This document shows, in pieces, positions 18,129 to 27,389 of a stretch of 64,000 bases of DNA. The first letter of the stretch is position 1; each line of letters begins with the position of its first letter. Made by a program: the position numbers and the translations under genes. A model generated the notes under the pieces. That model had not been told where the DNA came from. It saw only the letters and a program-made list of their open reading frames with translations, and searched no databases. The stretch spans positions 62,001-126,000 of the forward strand of contig CAMCHQ010000001.1 in assembly GCA_945874765.1 (NCBI GenBank). Direction: 5' to 3'. The DNA comes from an uncultured Clostridia bacterium (GTDB lineage: Bacteria > Bacillota > Clostridia > Oscillospirales > Acutalibacteraceae).

Positions 18129-18253
18129 ATTTACTCCTAAAAAGAACTATACAATGAAAATATCACATCAAATTAAATTTGTCAATAATTTGCAGAAAAT
18201 ATTGACAACAAATATAAATACGTTTATCATTAACTCGAAAGCAGGTAATAAAA

Positions 18254-19330
18254 ATGTATATAAATACAGAAAAAACAGCAAAATTAATTCAAAAAAGAAA
18301 TTGCGACGCAGTTATTCTTTTTAACGAAAGCAATATGCACTACATTTGCTCATTTTCGCCGAGTGAAGGTGTAATTATCGTAACAAAAGACGGTAACGCT
18401 TATCATATTGTCGACTCAAGATATACCGAAACGGCAGAAAATCACGCCGAAAAAACAGGTTTAAAAGTAATAGAAATCAAAAGCACATTTTCAAATGAAG
18501 TGTACGATATTATCAAAAAAGAAAACATCAAAACGCTTCTTTTTGAAAACGAAACCATTTCTCTTTCACAATATAAGTTATATAAAGAAAAACTTGACAG
18601 CGTGGAATTTGTTGAATTAAATCACGATTTTATGCTTATGAGAAACAAAAAAGAAGCATTTGAAATTGAGCTTATTAAAAAAGCAAATAATATTGCTGAA
18701 AAGTCATTTTTAGAGCTTTTAAATGAAATCAAGGTCGGCAAAACAGAAAAAGAGCTTGCCGCTTTATTTGATTATATTATGGCTAAAAACGGTTCGCACG
18801 GAGTAAGTTTTGACACAATTTTATTAACAGGCACTCACACCTCTATGCCGCACGGTGTGCCGTCGGAAAATAAAATCAAAGACGGCGACTTTGTACTGTT
18901 TGATTTCGGTGCAACATATCAAGGCTATCATTCCGATATGACAAGAACAATTGCCGTGGGTCATGCAACCGACGAAATGAAAGAGGCATATGACCTTGTA
19001 TTAAAAGCACAACTTGCCGGAATAAAAGCACTTAAAGCCGGTGAAAAATGCGCCGATGTTTATCAGGCTGCGTATGACGTTCTTGATGAAAAGGATATGG
19101 CAAAATATTTTCGTCACAGTTTAGGGCACGGAGTAGGTCTTGATATTCACGAGGGATACAACGCTTCTCCGAGAAGCAAGGATACATTTGAAGTCGGAAA
19201 CGTAACTTCTATAGAACCGGGAATTTACTTACCTGACAAATTCGGAATAAGAATTGAAGATTTGCTTTATATTTCACCACGTGGCAGAGAAAATCTTTCA
19301 AAAGTCACAAAAAAATTAATAGTCTTATAA
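18254..19330 (+). CDS. Xaa-Pro aminopeptidase-like M24 peptidase
   Basis: LLTGTHTSMPHGVPSENKIKDGDFVLFDFGATYQGYHSDMTRTIAVG, HSLGHGVGLDIHEGY, SIEPGIYLPDKFGIRIEDL. Confidence 0.96.
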   Translation: MYINTEKTAKLIQKRNCDAVILFNESNMHYICSFSPSEGVIIVTKDGNAYHIVDSRYTETAENHAEKTGLKVIEIKSTFSNEVYDIIKKENIKTLLFENETISLSQYKLYKEKLDSVEFVELNHDFMLMRNKKEAFEIELIKKANNIAEKSFLELLNEIKVGKTEKELAALFDYIMAKNGSHGVSFDTILLTGTHTSMPHGVPSENKIKDGDFVLFDFGATYQGYHSDMTRTIAVGHATDEMKEAYDLVLKAQLAGIKALKAGEKCADVYQAAYDVLDEKDMAKYFRHSLGHGVGLDIHEGYNASPRSKDTFEVGNVTSIEPGIYLPDKFGIRIEDLLYISPRGRENLSKVTKKLIVL

Positions 19331-19335
19331 AACAG

Positions 19336-19365
19336 TAACCTCTCTGTAAAAAAGCAGAGAGGTTA
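19336..19365. terminator. Bidirectional terminator
   Basis: TAACCTCTCTG/CAGAGAGGTTA perfect 11-bp arms between convergent genes, flanked by A/T runs. Confidence 0.85.
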
Positions 19366-19370
19366 TTTTT

Positions 19371-19595
19371 TTATAAATCTTTATATTGCCCTGTTGTATC
19401 AAATGCATCAGGCTCTTCGGGAATAAGAAGAGCACAAACAACGTAAATCAATATACCCGGAATAGTTGTCGATATCAAAGATATAACAGCCCATATTACC
19501 CTGACGGTGGTAGAATCAATGTTGAAATATGCGGCAATTCCACCGCAAACGCCTGATATTTTTCTATCCGTTTTAGAACGAAAAAGTTTTTTCAT
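19371..19595 (-). CDS. PspC domain-containing protein
   Basis: KKLFRSKTDRKISGVCGGIAAYFNIDSTTVRVIWAVISLISTTIPGILIYVVCALLIPEEP. Confidence 0.95.
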   Translation of the reverse strand: MKKLFRSKTDRKISGVCGGIAAYFNIDSTTVRVIWAVISLISTTIPGILIYVVCALLIPEEPDAFDTTGQYKDL

Positions 19596-19613
19596 AAAAA
19601 CACTTCCTGAACT

Positions 19614-19772
19614 TTACAGTCTTTTATCTTTCTTTTCAAGATTGTCATAATGTTTGCCCATTTTATCATATACAACTCTAATAAGTTTCATATCAAGATT
19701 GAAGAAATAAATTGTAAATGTAAGAGCAAAAAGAGCAAGAATAACAATAAGTATAATAAGTAATGCTTTCAT
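19614..19772 (-). CDS. 52-aa small single-TM protein (not in the ORF track)
   Basis: Translation MKALLIILIVILALFALTFTIYFFNLDMKLIRVVYDKMGKHYDNLEKKDKRL*; TAATG overlap with the activase stop suggests translational coupling. Confidence 0.65.
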   Translation of the reverse strand: MKALLIILIVILALFALTFTIYFFNLDMKLIRVVYDKMGKHYDNLEKKDKRL

Positions 19773-20566
19773 TATTTAGCGAGTCCTTTCTGTCTTGCAT
19801 ATTCAGCGGCACCGAGTGCACCCATAAGCTGTGGGTCGATTGATAGGTCAACCACTTTAATTTTAAGTACCTTTTCAATAGCCTTTTTAAGTCCCTCGTT
19901 TTTAGCACAACCGCCTGTAAGAGTAATAGAATCGGTAGCGCCTGCTTTTTTAGCCATTACAAAGCAACGTTTTGCAACTGCAAGCTGAATACCTGCGGCA
20001 ATCTCATCCATAGGCTTACCCTCACCGACAAGGGATATAACCTCACTTTCGGCAAATACAGTACACTGAGCGGTAATAGGAATAGTATTTTTAGCCTGAA
20101 GAGAAAGTTTACAGAAATCGGGTAAAGACATTTCAAAAGCATTAGCCATAGCCTCAAAAAATCTGCCCGTACCTGCGGCACATTTATCGTTCATAGCAAA
20201 GTTTTTAACAGTACCGTCGGTATCGATTGCAATACCCTTAACATCCTGACCGCCGATATCTATAATAGCCTTTACACTTGGATTTGTTACGTGAACACCC
20301 ATAGCGTGGCAACTGATTTCGGATATATTTTCATCGGCAAAAGGCACTTTATTTCTGCCGTAACCCGTACCGATAAGATAAGACAAATCCTCCGCTGAAT
20401 TAAGGTCGTCAACCTTTGAAATCGCCTCACCCAAAGCAAGTTCGGCACTTTGAACCGGATTAATTTTACTTCTTACCGTAGCGTCGGCAACCATTTTACC
20501 GTTTTCATCAAGAATTACACATTTTGCGTAGGTGGAACCTACATCACAACCACCAAAATATTTCAT
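19772..20566 (-). CDS. 2-hydroxyacyl-CoA dehydratase activator (BadF/BadG/BcrA/HgdC-like ATPase)
   Basis: MKYFGGCDVGSTYAKCVILDENG, IIDIGGQDVKGIAID, NDKCAAGTGRFFEAMA, LTGGCAKNEGLKKAIEKVL. Confidence 0.95.
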   Translation of the reverse strand: MKYFGGCDVGSTYAKCVILDENGKMVADATVRSKINPVQSAELALGEAISKVDDLNSAEDLSYLIGTGYGRNKVPFADENISEISCHAMGVHVTNPSVKAIIDIGGQDVKGIAIDTDGTVKNFAMNDKCAAGTGRFFEAMANAFEMSLPDFCKLSLQAKNTIPITAQCTVFAESEVISLVGEGKPMDEIAAGIQLAVAKRCFVMAKKAGATDSITLTGGCAKNEGLKKAIEKVLKIKVVDLSIDPQLMGALGAAEYARQKGLAK

Positions 20567-20582
20567 ATGTTTATACCTCTCC

Positions 20583-22124
20583 TTACCAAGCCATTGTATC
20601 GTCAAAATCAACGAGCGTCGGGTCAACAGGCTCTTCCTGCAAAACCGTAGTCATGTATTTATTAATCTGTTCACGCATATCACGTCGAGAAATAGTACGT
20701 GGGTCCATAAGGTCTTGGTCAACCCAAATGAAATTGATATTTCTTTCTCTTGCCTGGTCGTCAAACAAGCCGTTTAGACCGTCCATACCCTTGCAGGAAA
20801 TCTGATTATACATAATTACAGTATCTGCATTGAAGTCCTCGCATACTCTCCAAAGCTCATCGAGAACATTTTGATATCCGCCTTTTGTATGCTTACGCAT
20901 TGTCGTACGCTGAAGAGTTTTTGCATAAGTTTCAAGCGATTTTTCCTTATCCTCGGTATCATACATAATATATGAAATCATTGTTTCCATATCCATAACT
21001 ACATTGATACCCCAGCAGTTTTCAAGCCAATTTGCAAGGGAAGTATAGTAGTTGGCAGGGCATGACCAAACAATTGCTCTGTGGCGCATTTCTTTTGAAC
21101 AAGGCGTTTTCTTTTCATACGCTTTCATCATAATTTTATTAACCTTTTTATCGGTCTTTAAAAAACGCTTATCAATACCGCCTGAAAGGTGAAAATAGAA
21201 CAAACGGTAAAGCCAAAATGTAGCGCCTGTCATTTGCGGATAAGGTGTTTTATTTACGTCCCATTTTTGAAGTTCATATTCAAGCTGTTGGTTATAAACT
21301 TTCATAGCACTGAAATAAGAATCCCAGTCAAATTTCTCACCTGTTTGCTCTTCAATAAACTTAATACAGGATTTAACCTCATCAACTGCATATTCCTGCG
21401 TTGCCTCCTCCGTATATCTCAAAGGAACATTTACAACGTGAGTTGGCATATTAAATCTTCTTTCAAGGAAAGATGAATTCATTGTAGAACCGTCGCAAGG
21501 CATATTACATGAAAGGAAGATTTTACCCATCATAGGATAATCGTCGCAAATTGCAACACCAGCCTCGGCAGACGGAAGCGGACAAACGTCGGCAGGAACA
21601 CCGTAACTTTCCGTCGCATCAAGATAAGGCGGTGTAATATGCTGGTCAACCATAGACGAAAGGAAAATCGGCATAGTTTGAACAGGAACGCCGTATAAGT
21701 TCGGAAAACCTGACATAATCTCAAATGAGAAAAGTTCATCCATACAAACTACTTTGTCAGAAAACTTATCGTTTGGGTGAAAATGCTTATCGTGTTTAAA
21801 AAGCATATGTATCATATCGCACGCATGCTTAATCATTGCATTAAAATGAAGATGAGTAATACGAAGCTGCGGACCTCTCAGTCCCTCGGTATGTCTGTCT
21901 ATCCATGCGGGAACGGTAAGATAACTGCACATCCATCTGTAGCTGAAAAGTCCTTTAACGGTGGAAACAGGCGCTTTTAAAACCATTACTATCATATCTT
22001 TCCACGTAATGAGCCAACGGTAATAATCATACATGGTATCCTTAAAGCCACGCCATTCTCTGTGCTTTAAAATACCGGTTTTATCCTTATGAAGATTACC
22101 GAGATTTTTTGGTTGATTGGCCAC
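20583..22124 (-). CDS. 2-hydroxyacyl-CoA dehydratase family subunit (HgdA/BcrB-like)
   Basis: 513 aa; size, cysteine placement, position between activase and HgdB-like subunit; MYNQISCKGMDGLNGLFDDQARERNINFIWVDQDLMDPRTISRRDMREQINKY. Confidence 0.85.
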   Translation of the reverse strand: MANQPKNLGNLHKDKTGILKHREWRGFKDTMYDYYRWLITWKDMIVMVLKAPVSTVKGLFSYRWMCSYLTVPAWIDRHTEGLRGPQLRITHLHFNAMIKHACDMIHMLFKHDKHFHPNDKFSDKVVCMDELFSFEIMSGFPNLYGVPVQTMPIFLSSMVDQHITPPYLDATESYGVPADVCPLPSAEAGVAICDDYPMMGKIFLSCNMPCDGSTMNSSFLERRFNMPTHVVNVPLRYTEEATQEYAVDEVKSCIKFIEEQTGEKFDWDSYFSAMKVYNQQLEYELQKWDVNKTPYPQMTGATFWLYRLFYFHLSGGIDKRFLKTDKKVNKIMMKAYEKKTPCSKEMRHRAIVWSCPANYYTSLANWLENCWGINVVMDMETMISYIMYDTEDKEKSLETYAKTLQRTTMRKHTKGGYQNVLDELWRVCEDFNADTVIMYNQISCKGMDGLNGLFDDQARERNINFIWVDQDLMDPRTISRRDMREQINKYMTTVLQEEPVDPTLVDFDDTMAW

Positions 22125-23324
22125 TTACTTTCCCTCCTTTGCCTTTTGAATATTTTTAATTTCAAGACTTTCAACAAAAGCCTGAACACGTGTACGAAGC
22201 TGACCGGACGCACTTGCGGTATATTGCCTGTCAACAGTTACAGACGGAATACCGTATTCATTAGTCATAATATGTGACGCAAGCGCACGCTCATATCCCC
22301 AATATTCGCAGAACTTGATTTGCTCATAAATAACACCGTCTGCATGGTACATATGAACTAAATCTCTGACATATTCCTTTCTGCCATGCACTTTTTCTGC
22401 GCTCATATAACGAGGGCACTGACATGTTTTCATATAGTGAAGAACGATTTGTTCAAGAAGCGGAGTACCGTCATCTTTAAGGTGAATTTCCTCACGACCG
22501 GGAAGTGAACCGAAACAATATCTGTCTGCAACAACAAGCGCACCCGATTCCTCAATAAGTTTTGTAAAATCAGGATCATCCATTTCGGAGCCGACAACAA
22601 CAACTTTTGCCCTGTAATTCTTTTTCTCGTCAGGAACTCTTGTTTTAAGTTCCTCGGCAGTTTCACGAAGCTTATCAATAATCAAATATTTCGGGCAACA
22701 GTATGTAACAAGATTGATAACGTGAAATTCATAACCTGTAATTCTCGGGTTTTCTTCTTTTCTGTACTCCCCTATTTCCGTAATCAAACGGCAAACCTCA
22801 TTATGCTCCTCAACAGCCTTACGTATTGCGTCATCACTTATATCAATACCGTAAACCTCGTGAAGCTTATCAAGCACCTTGATTTGCATTTGATTTGTAT
22901 AATGCTTGACTGTGTGAGGCTCGATTTTAAATGGAATATCTGCAATGCTTACAAAAAACTTGTCATTTTCAACAAGGTTTAAAAGCTTGAAATGTTCATA
23001 AGTTCTGTTCATTTCAGAACACGATTCCGAACCGATAAGAGCAGAAAGAAAATTATATCCTCCCTCAATACCACGTTCCAAAAGAGCCTTTGAATAACCG
23101 CAAAGATATGAACTTAAATAATATGTTGCAATATCCATTGAGCCTGTTCTCGGCGCACGAAGCCTTACAGAGAAGCAATTGTCAAGATTGAGCAAAACCT
23201 CGGGAATATGATAGCAAGTATAAGCTATCGCCCTTTTTCCCTCGCTTCTTGCCTTTTGGACAAGCTCGTTATTAGCCTCCTGCAATAAATTTTCAAAATA
23301 AATAAGATGTTTTAAATCCCTCAT
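22125..23324 (-). CDS. 2-hydroxyacyl-CoA dehydratase family subunit (HgdB/BcrC-like)
   Basis: KRAIAYTCYHIPEVLLNLDNCFSVRLRAPRTGSMDIATYYLSSYLCGYSKALLERG; VIYEQIKFCEYWGYERALASHIMTNEYGIPSVTVDRQYTASASGQLRTRVQAFVE. Confidence 0.87.
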   Translation of the reverse strand: MRDLKHLIYFENLLQEANNELVQKARSEGKRAIAYTCYHIPEVLLNLDNCFSVRLRAPRTGSMDIATYYLSSYLCGYSKALLERGIEGGYNFLSALIGSESCSEMNRTYEHFKLLNLVENDKFFVSIADIPFKIEPHTVKHYTNQMQIKVLDKLHEVYGIDISDDAIRKAVEEHNEVCRLITEIGEYRKEENPRITGYEFHVINLVTYCCPKYLIIDKLRETAEELKTRVPDEKKNYRAKVVVVGSEMDDPDFTKLIEESGALVVADRYCFGSLPGREEIHLKDDGTPLLEQIVLHYMKTCQCPRYMSAEKVHGRKEYVRDLVHMYHADGVIYEQIKFCEYWGYERALASHIMTNEYGIPSVTVDRQYTASASGQLRTRVQAFVESLEIKNIQKAKEGK

Positions 23325-23933
23325 ACCTTACCTCTTATATAAAAAGTAAATAATATTCTAACCTAATTAATTATACACATTCAGCTATATAAATACAATA
23401 ATTTGTCTAAATTTAAACGTTCTTTGGTAAAATTTTGTCAATTTTCACAATTTGGTACCTATATTTTTGTTAATTATTTAACGAAACAAGATAATTACAT
23501 ACAAAAAATAAAGGACACACAAAGTATGTCCTTAAAATCAGTTAGATGTAAAATGTAATATCAATCGTTTAACCTATAAATTTGACTGATAAATAAACGC
23601 TATTCTTTTTAAAATCATCTGATAAACCTCACGTTGACTAATACTTATAATGAAATAAATACGGCAATACCTCAATATTATTTTATAAAAACATAAAGTC
23701 AAATATTTCTTATGCAATTCATTAATCATATAATAACAGCAACAACATAATCCTACAAGTCAGCTTTCAGATATAGTTTTATTAATTATTCTATAGCAAA
23801 AATATTTTTGCAATACGCATAAATGTTGCAGTTTTTTGATTTTATAAATGAAAGATTTTTCAGTCGAAATGATAAAGTAATAAAGCGGGTCAAGAAAATG
23901 TATAACAAATCATCTACTGCGGGCACAAAAAAG

Positions 23934-23952
23934 AGGCAGGAAAAACCTGCCT
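23934..23952 (-). terminator. Terminator downstream of ppa
   Basis: AGGCAGG AAAAA CCTGCCT with minus-strand T run. Confidence 0.7.
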
Positions 23953-23974
23953 GAAATTATTTATTATTGATTTT

Positions 23975-24508
23975 TTATAACTGAAAATTTTCAATATAAT
24001 TATCTATACAGTGCTGAATAATTTCCTCTGCCTCTTCTTTCGGCTTAACTTCGGTAACAGAGGTTGTTTTTTCATGTTCAAGAGTTTTATAAACCTCAAA
24101 GAAATGCTTTATTTCATCAAATCTGTGAGCCGGAAGCTGGTCGATATTTGAATAGCAGTTATAATTAGGGTCATTAACGGGAACGGCAATAATCTTTTCG
24201 TCCTTAGCACCGCCGTCCTCCATAATAAGAACGCCTATAGGAAAGCACTCAACAATAGTCATAGGCTGAATTTTCTCACTGCATAAAACAAGAACGTCAA
24301 GCGGGTCGTTATCACTTGCATAAGTACGTGGAATAAAGCCGTAATTAGCCGGATAATGGGTAGACGTGAAAAGAACACGGTCAAGTTTAAGCATACCTGT
24401 TTCCTTATCAAGTTCATACTTATTCTTGCCGCCCTTTGAAATTTCAATTACAGCATAAAATCTATCTTTTTTAATTCTCTTAGGTGAAATGTCGTGCCAA
24501 ATATTCAT
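23975..24508 (-). CDS. ppa: Inorganic pyrophosphatase (family I)
   Basis: NKYELDKETGMLKLDRVLFTSTHYPANYGFIPRTYASDNDPLDVLVL. Confidence 0.96.
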   Translation of the reverse strand: MNIWHDISPKRIKKDRFYAVIEISKGGKNKYELDKETGMLKLDRVLFTSTHYPANYGFIPRTYASDNDPLDVLVLCSEKIQPMTIVECFPIGVLIMEDGGAKDEKIIAVPVNDPNYNCYSNIDQLPAHRFDEIKHFFEVYKTLEHEKTTSVTEVKPKEEAEEIIQHCIDNYIENFQL

Positions 24509-24648
24509 ATACATTTTCCTTTCGTATTAATTTAATATAATTTTATCACAAGTATTCGAATAAGTAAATATACAAAAAATGAATATTTGTTGAAAGTATA
24601 AAATATTTAGTGTATATTATTATAAGACTTATTCGGAGGTATAAATTT

Positions 24649-26025
24649 ATGGATTATCGTATTGAGCACGATTCTATGGGAGAGGTAAAAGTTCCTGCCG
24701 ACAAATACTGGGCGGCACAAACGCAAAGAAGCCACGAAAATTTTGAAATCGGCGTCGGAATTGAAACTATGCCGAGAGAAATTACTCACGCATTCGGAAT
24801 ACTCAAAAAAGCGGCGGCGATTGCAAATAACAGATTAAAAAGCGATAAAATGACAGACGAAAAACTGAATGCAATATCTAAAGCCTGTGACGAGGTAATT
24901 GACGGAAAACTTAATGAGCATTTCCCTCTTGTTGTTTGGCAGACCGGCTCGGGAACTCAATCGAATATGAATGCCAACGAGGTAATTGCAAACAGAGGCA
25001 ACGAAATTGCAGGCAAAAAAATACTTCATCCAAATGATGACATAAATATGAGCCAAAGTTCAAACGATACATTCCCTACTGCTATGAGCATTGCGGCTGT
25101 ATTGGGACTTGAGGACAAAGTTATTCCTGCAATAGATATTTTAACAGAAAGTTTCAAAAAACTTGAAAAGGAAAACGAAGGAATAGTAAAAAGCGGACGC
25201 ACCCATTTACAAGACGCTACGCCGATAACATTTTCTCAGGAAATAAGCGGCTGGAGAAGTTCGCTTGAAAAGGACAGGAAGCTCATTGAAATCGCTTTGC
25301 CTGAACTTAAAGAATTAGCACTTGGCGGAACAGCGGTAGGAACAGGTCTTAATGCACCTAAAGGATTTGACAAAGAGGTTGCAAAAGCAGTTTCAAAAAT
25401 TACAGGAAAAGATTTTGTAACAGCTGAAAACAAGTTTCACGCATTAACGTCGAAAGACGAAATAGTTTTTGCCCACGGTGCTTTAAAAGCGCTTGCCTGT
25501 GACCTTATGAAAATAGCAAATGATATAAGATGGCTTGCAAGCGGTCCACGTTTGGGACTTGGTGAAATAACTATACCTGAAAACGAGCCGGGTTCATCAA
25601 TTATGCCCGGAAAGGTAAACCCTACGCAATGCGAAGCAGTAACAATGGTGGCTGTTCAGGTTATGGGTAATGATGCGGCAATCGGCTTTGCGGCAAGTCA
25701 GGGTAATTTTGAGCTTAACGTATTTATGCCGGTAACAATTTACAACTTTATGCAATCGGTCAGGCTTTTAAGTGAGGCAATGATTAGCTTCAATAAAAAT
25801 TGTGTAAGCGGAATTAAAGCGAACAAAGATAAAATGGACAGCAATCTTCACAATTCACTTATGCTTGTCACTGCTCTCAATCCTTACATAGGATACGAAA
25901 ATGCAGCAAAAACCGCAAAATACGCATATAAGAACAACATATCTTTAAAAGAAGCCTGCACAACACTCGGATTTTTAAGTGAAGAAAAATTTGACGAAGT
26001 TTTCCACCCGGAGCAAATGGTTTAA
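24649..26025 (+). CDS. fumC: Class II fumarate hydratase
   Basis: MDYRIEHDSMGEVKVPADKYWAAQTQRSHENF, GSGTQSNMNANEVIANRG, GSSIMPGKVNPTQCEAVTMV; SD GGAGG upstream of 24649. Confidence 0.97.
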   Translation: MDYRIEHDSMGEVKVPADKYWAAQTQRSHENFEIGVGIETMPREITHAFGILKKAAAIANNRLKSDKMTDEKLNAISKACDEVIDGKLNEHFPLVVWQTGSGTQSNMNANEVIANRGNEIAGKKILHPNDDINMSQSSNDTFPTAMSIAAVLGLEDKVIPAIDILTESFKKLEKENEGIVKSGRTHLQDATPITFSQEISGWRSSLEKDRKLIEIALPELKELALGGTAVGTGLNAPKGFDKEVAKAVSKITGKDFVTAENKFHALTSKDEIVFAHGALKALACDLMKIANDIRWLASGPRLGLGEITIPENEPGSSIMPGKVNPTQCEAVTMVAVQVMGNDAAIGFAASQGNFELNVFMPVTIYNFMQSVRLLSEAMISFNKNCVSGIKANKDKMDSNLHNSLMLVTALNPYIGYENAAKTAKYAYKNNISLKEACTTLGFLSEEKFDEVFHPEQMV

Positions 26026-26044
26026 AAACATAAAATACAGAAAA

Positions 26045-26076
26045 AAGGCACGAACCGATTAACCGATTCGTGCCTT
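26045..26076. terminator. Bidirectional terminator
   Basis: AAGGCACGAA/TTCGTGCCTT perfect 10-bp arms between convergent genes, flanked by A and T runs. Confidence 0.85.
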
Positions 26077-26089
26077 AAACTTTATAAGC

Positions 26090-27307
26090 TTATTTATTAA
26101 TCTGCTTTGAATATTTAGCAAGATAAACTGTTCTCATAAGGAAACATTCTGCCTTTGGAACATAATGAGGACGATTGAAGATAGAAACATCAACCTGAGC
26201 CTCACAACCCTTTTCCATAATAAGGTCAAGAGCCTGCATATCACCGTCACTGTTACCTGTAACGATAGCACCGTTACCCTGAACAAGAACTGCGTTTCTG
26301 CCGTCAACTGCCTTAGCAATTTCCTTAGCACATTCATCTGTATCGCCGTCAATCCAAGGAACACACTTAACATCAACACCAACGATTTGAGCAAAGTCAT
26401 CAATCATAGGATACATTGTTTCATCAAGACAGGAAACAGCGACCTCATAAGGATTAGCAACATGCTTAATCATTGTGCAATTCTGGCTTTCATAAATAGC
26501 TCTGTGAATCTTAGCGCATTTAGGAGCGATACCGTTGACAGCAAGACCTGTTGTCATATCAACGTCAACCTTCTTGTCTCCATCATATGTAAGAGTAAAG
26601 ATATTGCCGTTTCTTACTGAAGAACCGAGGTCACAGATTGATTCCGGCATCTTGCCTGCCTCTTCCTTATTAAGGAAGTAGTTAAGTTTATTTTCAACAG
26701 AATATGTCTTATCCCAAGAATGACGAAGATAATTATCCTTAATTACCTTTTCGCAGCATTTTTCAAGTGCACCTGCAACCTCAAATGCCTGGTCAAAACT
26801 TTCACCGAGACAAAGAGTACCGTGGTGCATAAGCATAAATGCACGGCAGCTTGGGTTCATCATCATACATTTTTCAACCTTCTTACGAAGAGGTGTTGTT
26901 GTTGACATAGCATATTCAGCAACAGGAACATAGTCACCCAAAACAGGCTTAAACTCATTATAAACATTCTTGATTTCCATACCGGTAATGCTGACGATTG
27001 TAGCAGCCTTTTGGTGAGTATGAATAACAAAATTAACAAGCGGATGATGCTTATATGCATCAGCGTGAATACCCTTTTCAGATGAAGGTTTAATATCGCC
27101 TTCGTGTGAGCAGTCGTCAATATTAACAACAACTACTTCATCAGGTGTAAGAGTGTCATATGCTCTGCCTGACGGAGTGATAACAAACTGAGTGTCACTG
27201 ATTCTTGCAGAAACATTACCCCAGGTACGAGCAATAAGACCTGTTTCAAGAAGCTTTTTACCTGCTTCAACAACTAATTTCTTAGCTTCTTCAACATCGT
27301 AAGCCAT
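26090..27307 (-). CDS. Class II aldolase/adducin family protein with an extra C-terminal domain
   Basis: N-terminal half: LVVEAGKKLLETGLIARTWGNVSARISDTQFVITPSGRAYDTLTPDEVVVVN...VIHTHQKAATIVS...HHGTLCLGES; C-terminal half distinct. Confidence 0.92.
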   Translation of the reverse strand: MAYDVEEAKKLVVEAGKKLLETGLIARTWGNVSARISDTQFVITPSGRAYDTLTPDEVVVVNIDDCSHEGDIKPSSEKGIHADAYKHHPLVNFVIHTHQKAATIVSITGMEIKNVYNEFKPVLGDYVPVAEYAMSTTTPLRKKVEKCMMMNPSCRAFMLMHHGTLCLGESFDQAFEVAGALEKCCEKVIKDNYLRHSWDKTYSVENKLNYFLNKEEAGKMPESICDLGSSVRNGNIFTLTYDGDKKVDVDMTTGLAVNGIAPKCAKIHRAIYESQNCTMIKHVANPYEVAVSCLDETMYPMIDDFAQIVGVDVKCVPWIDGDTDECAKEIAKAVDGRNAVLVQGNGAIVTGNSDGDMQALDLIMEKGCEAQVDVSIFNRPHYVPKAECFLMRTVYLAKYSKQINK

Positions 27308-27389
27308 AAATTTTCTCCTTAATTTTAAATAAAATATGTAAACGCACATAAAGGGAGCAAGTATTAGCCTGCTCCCTTAAAGCTATTGA

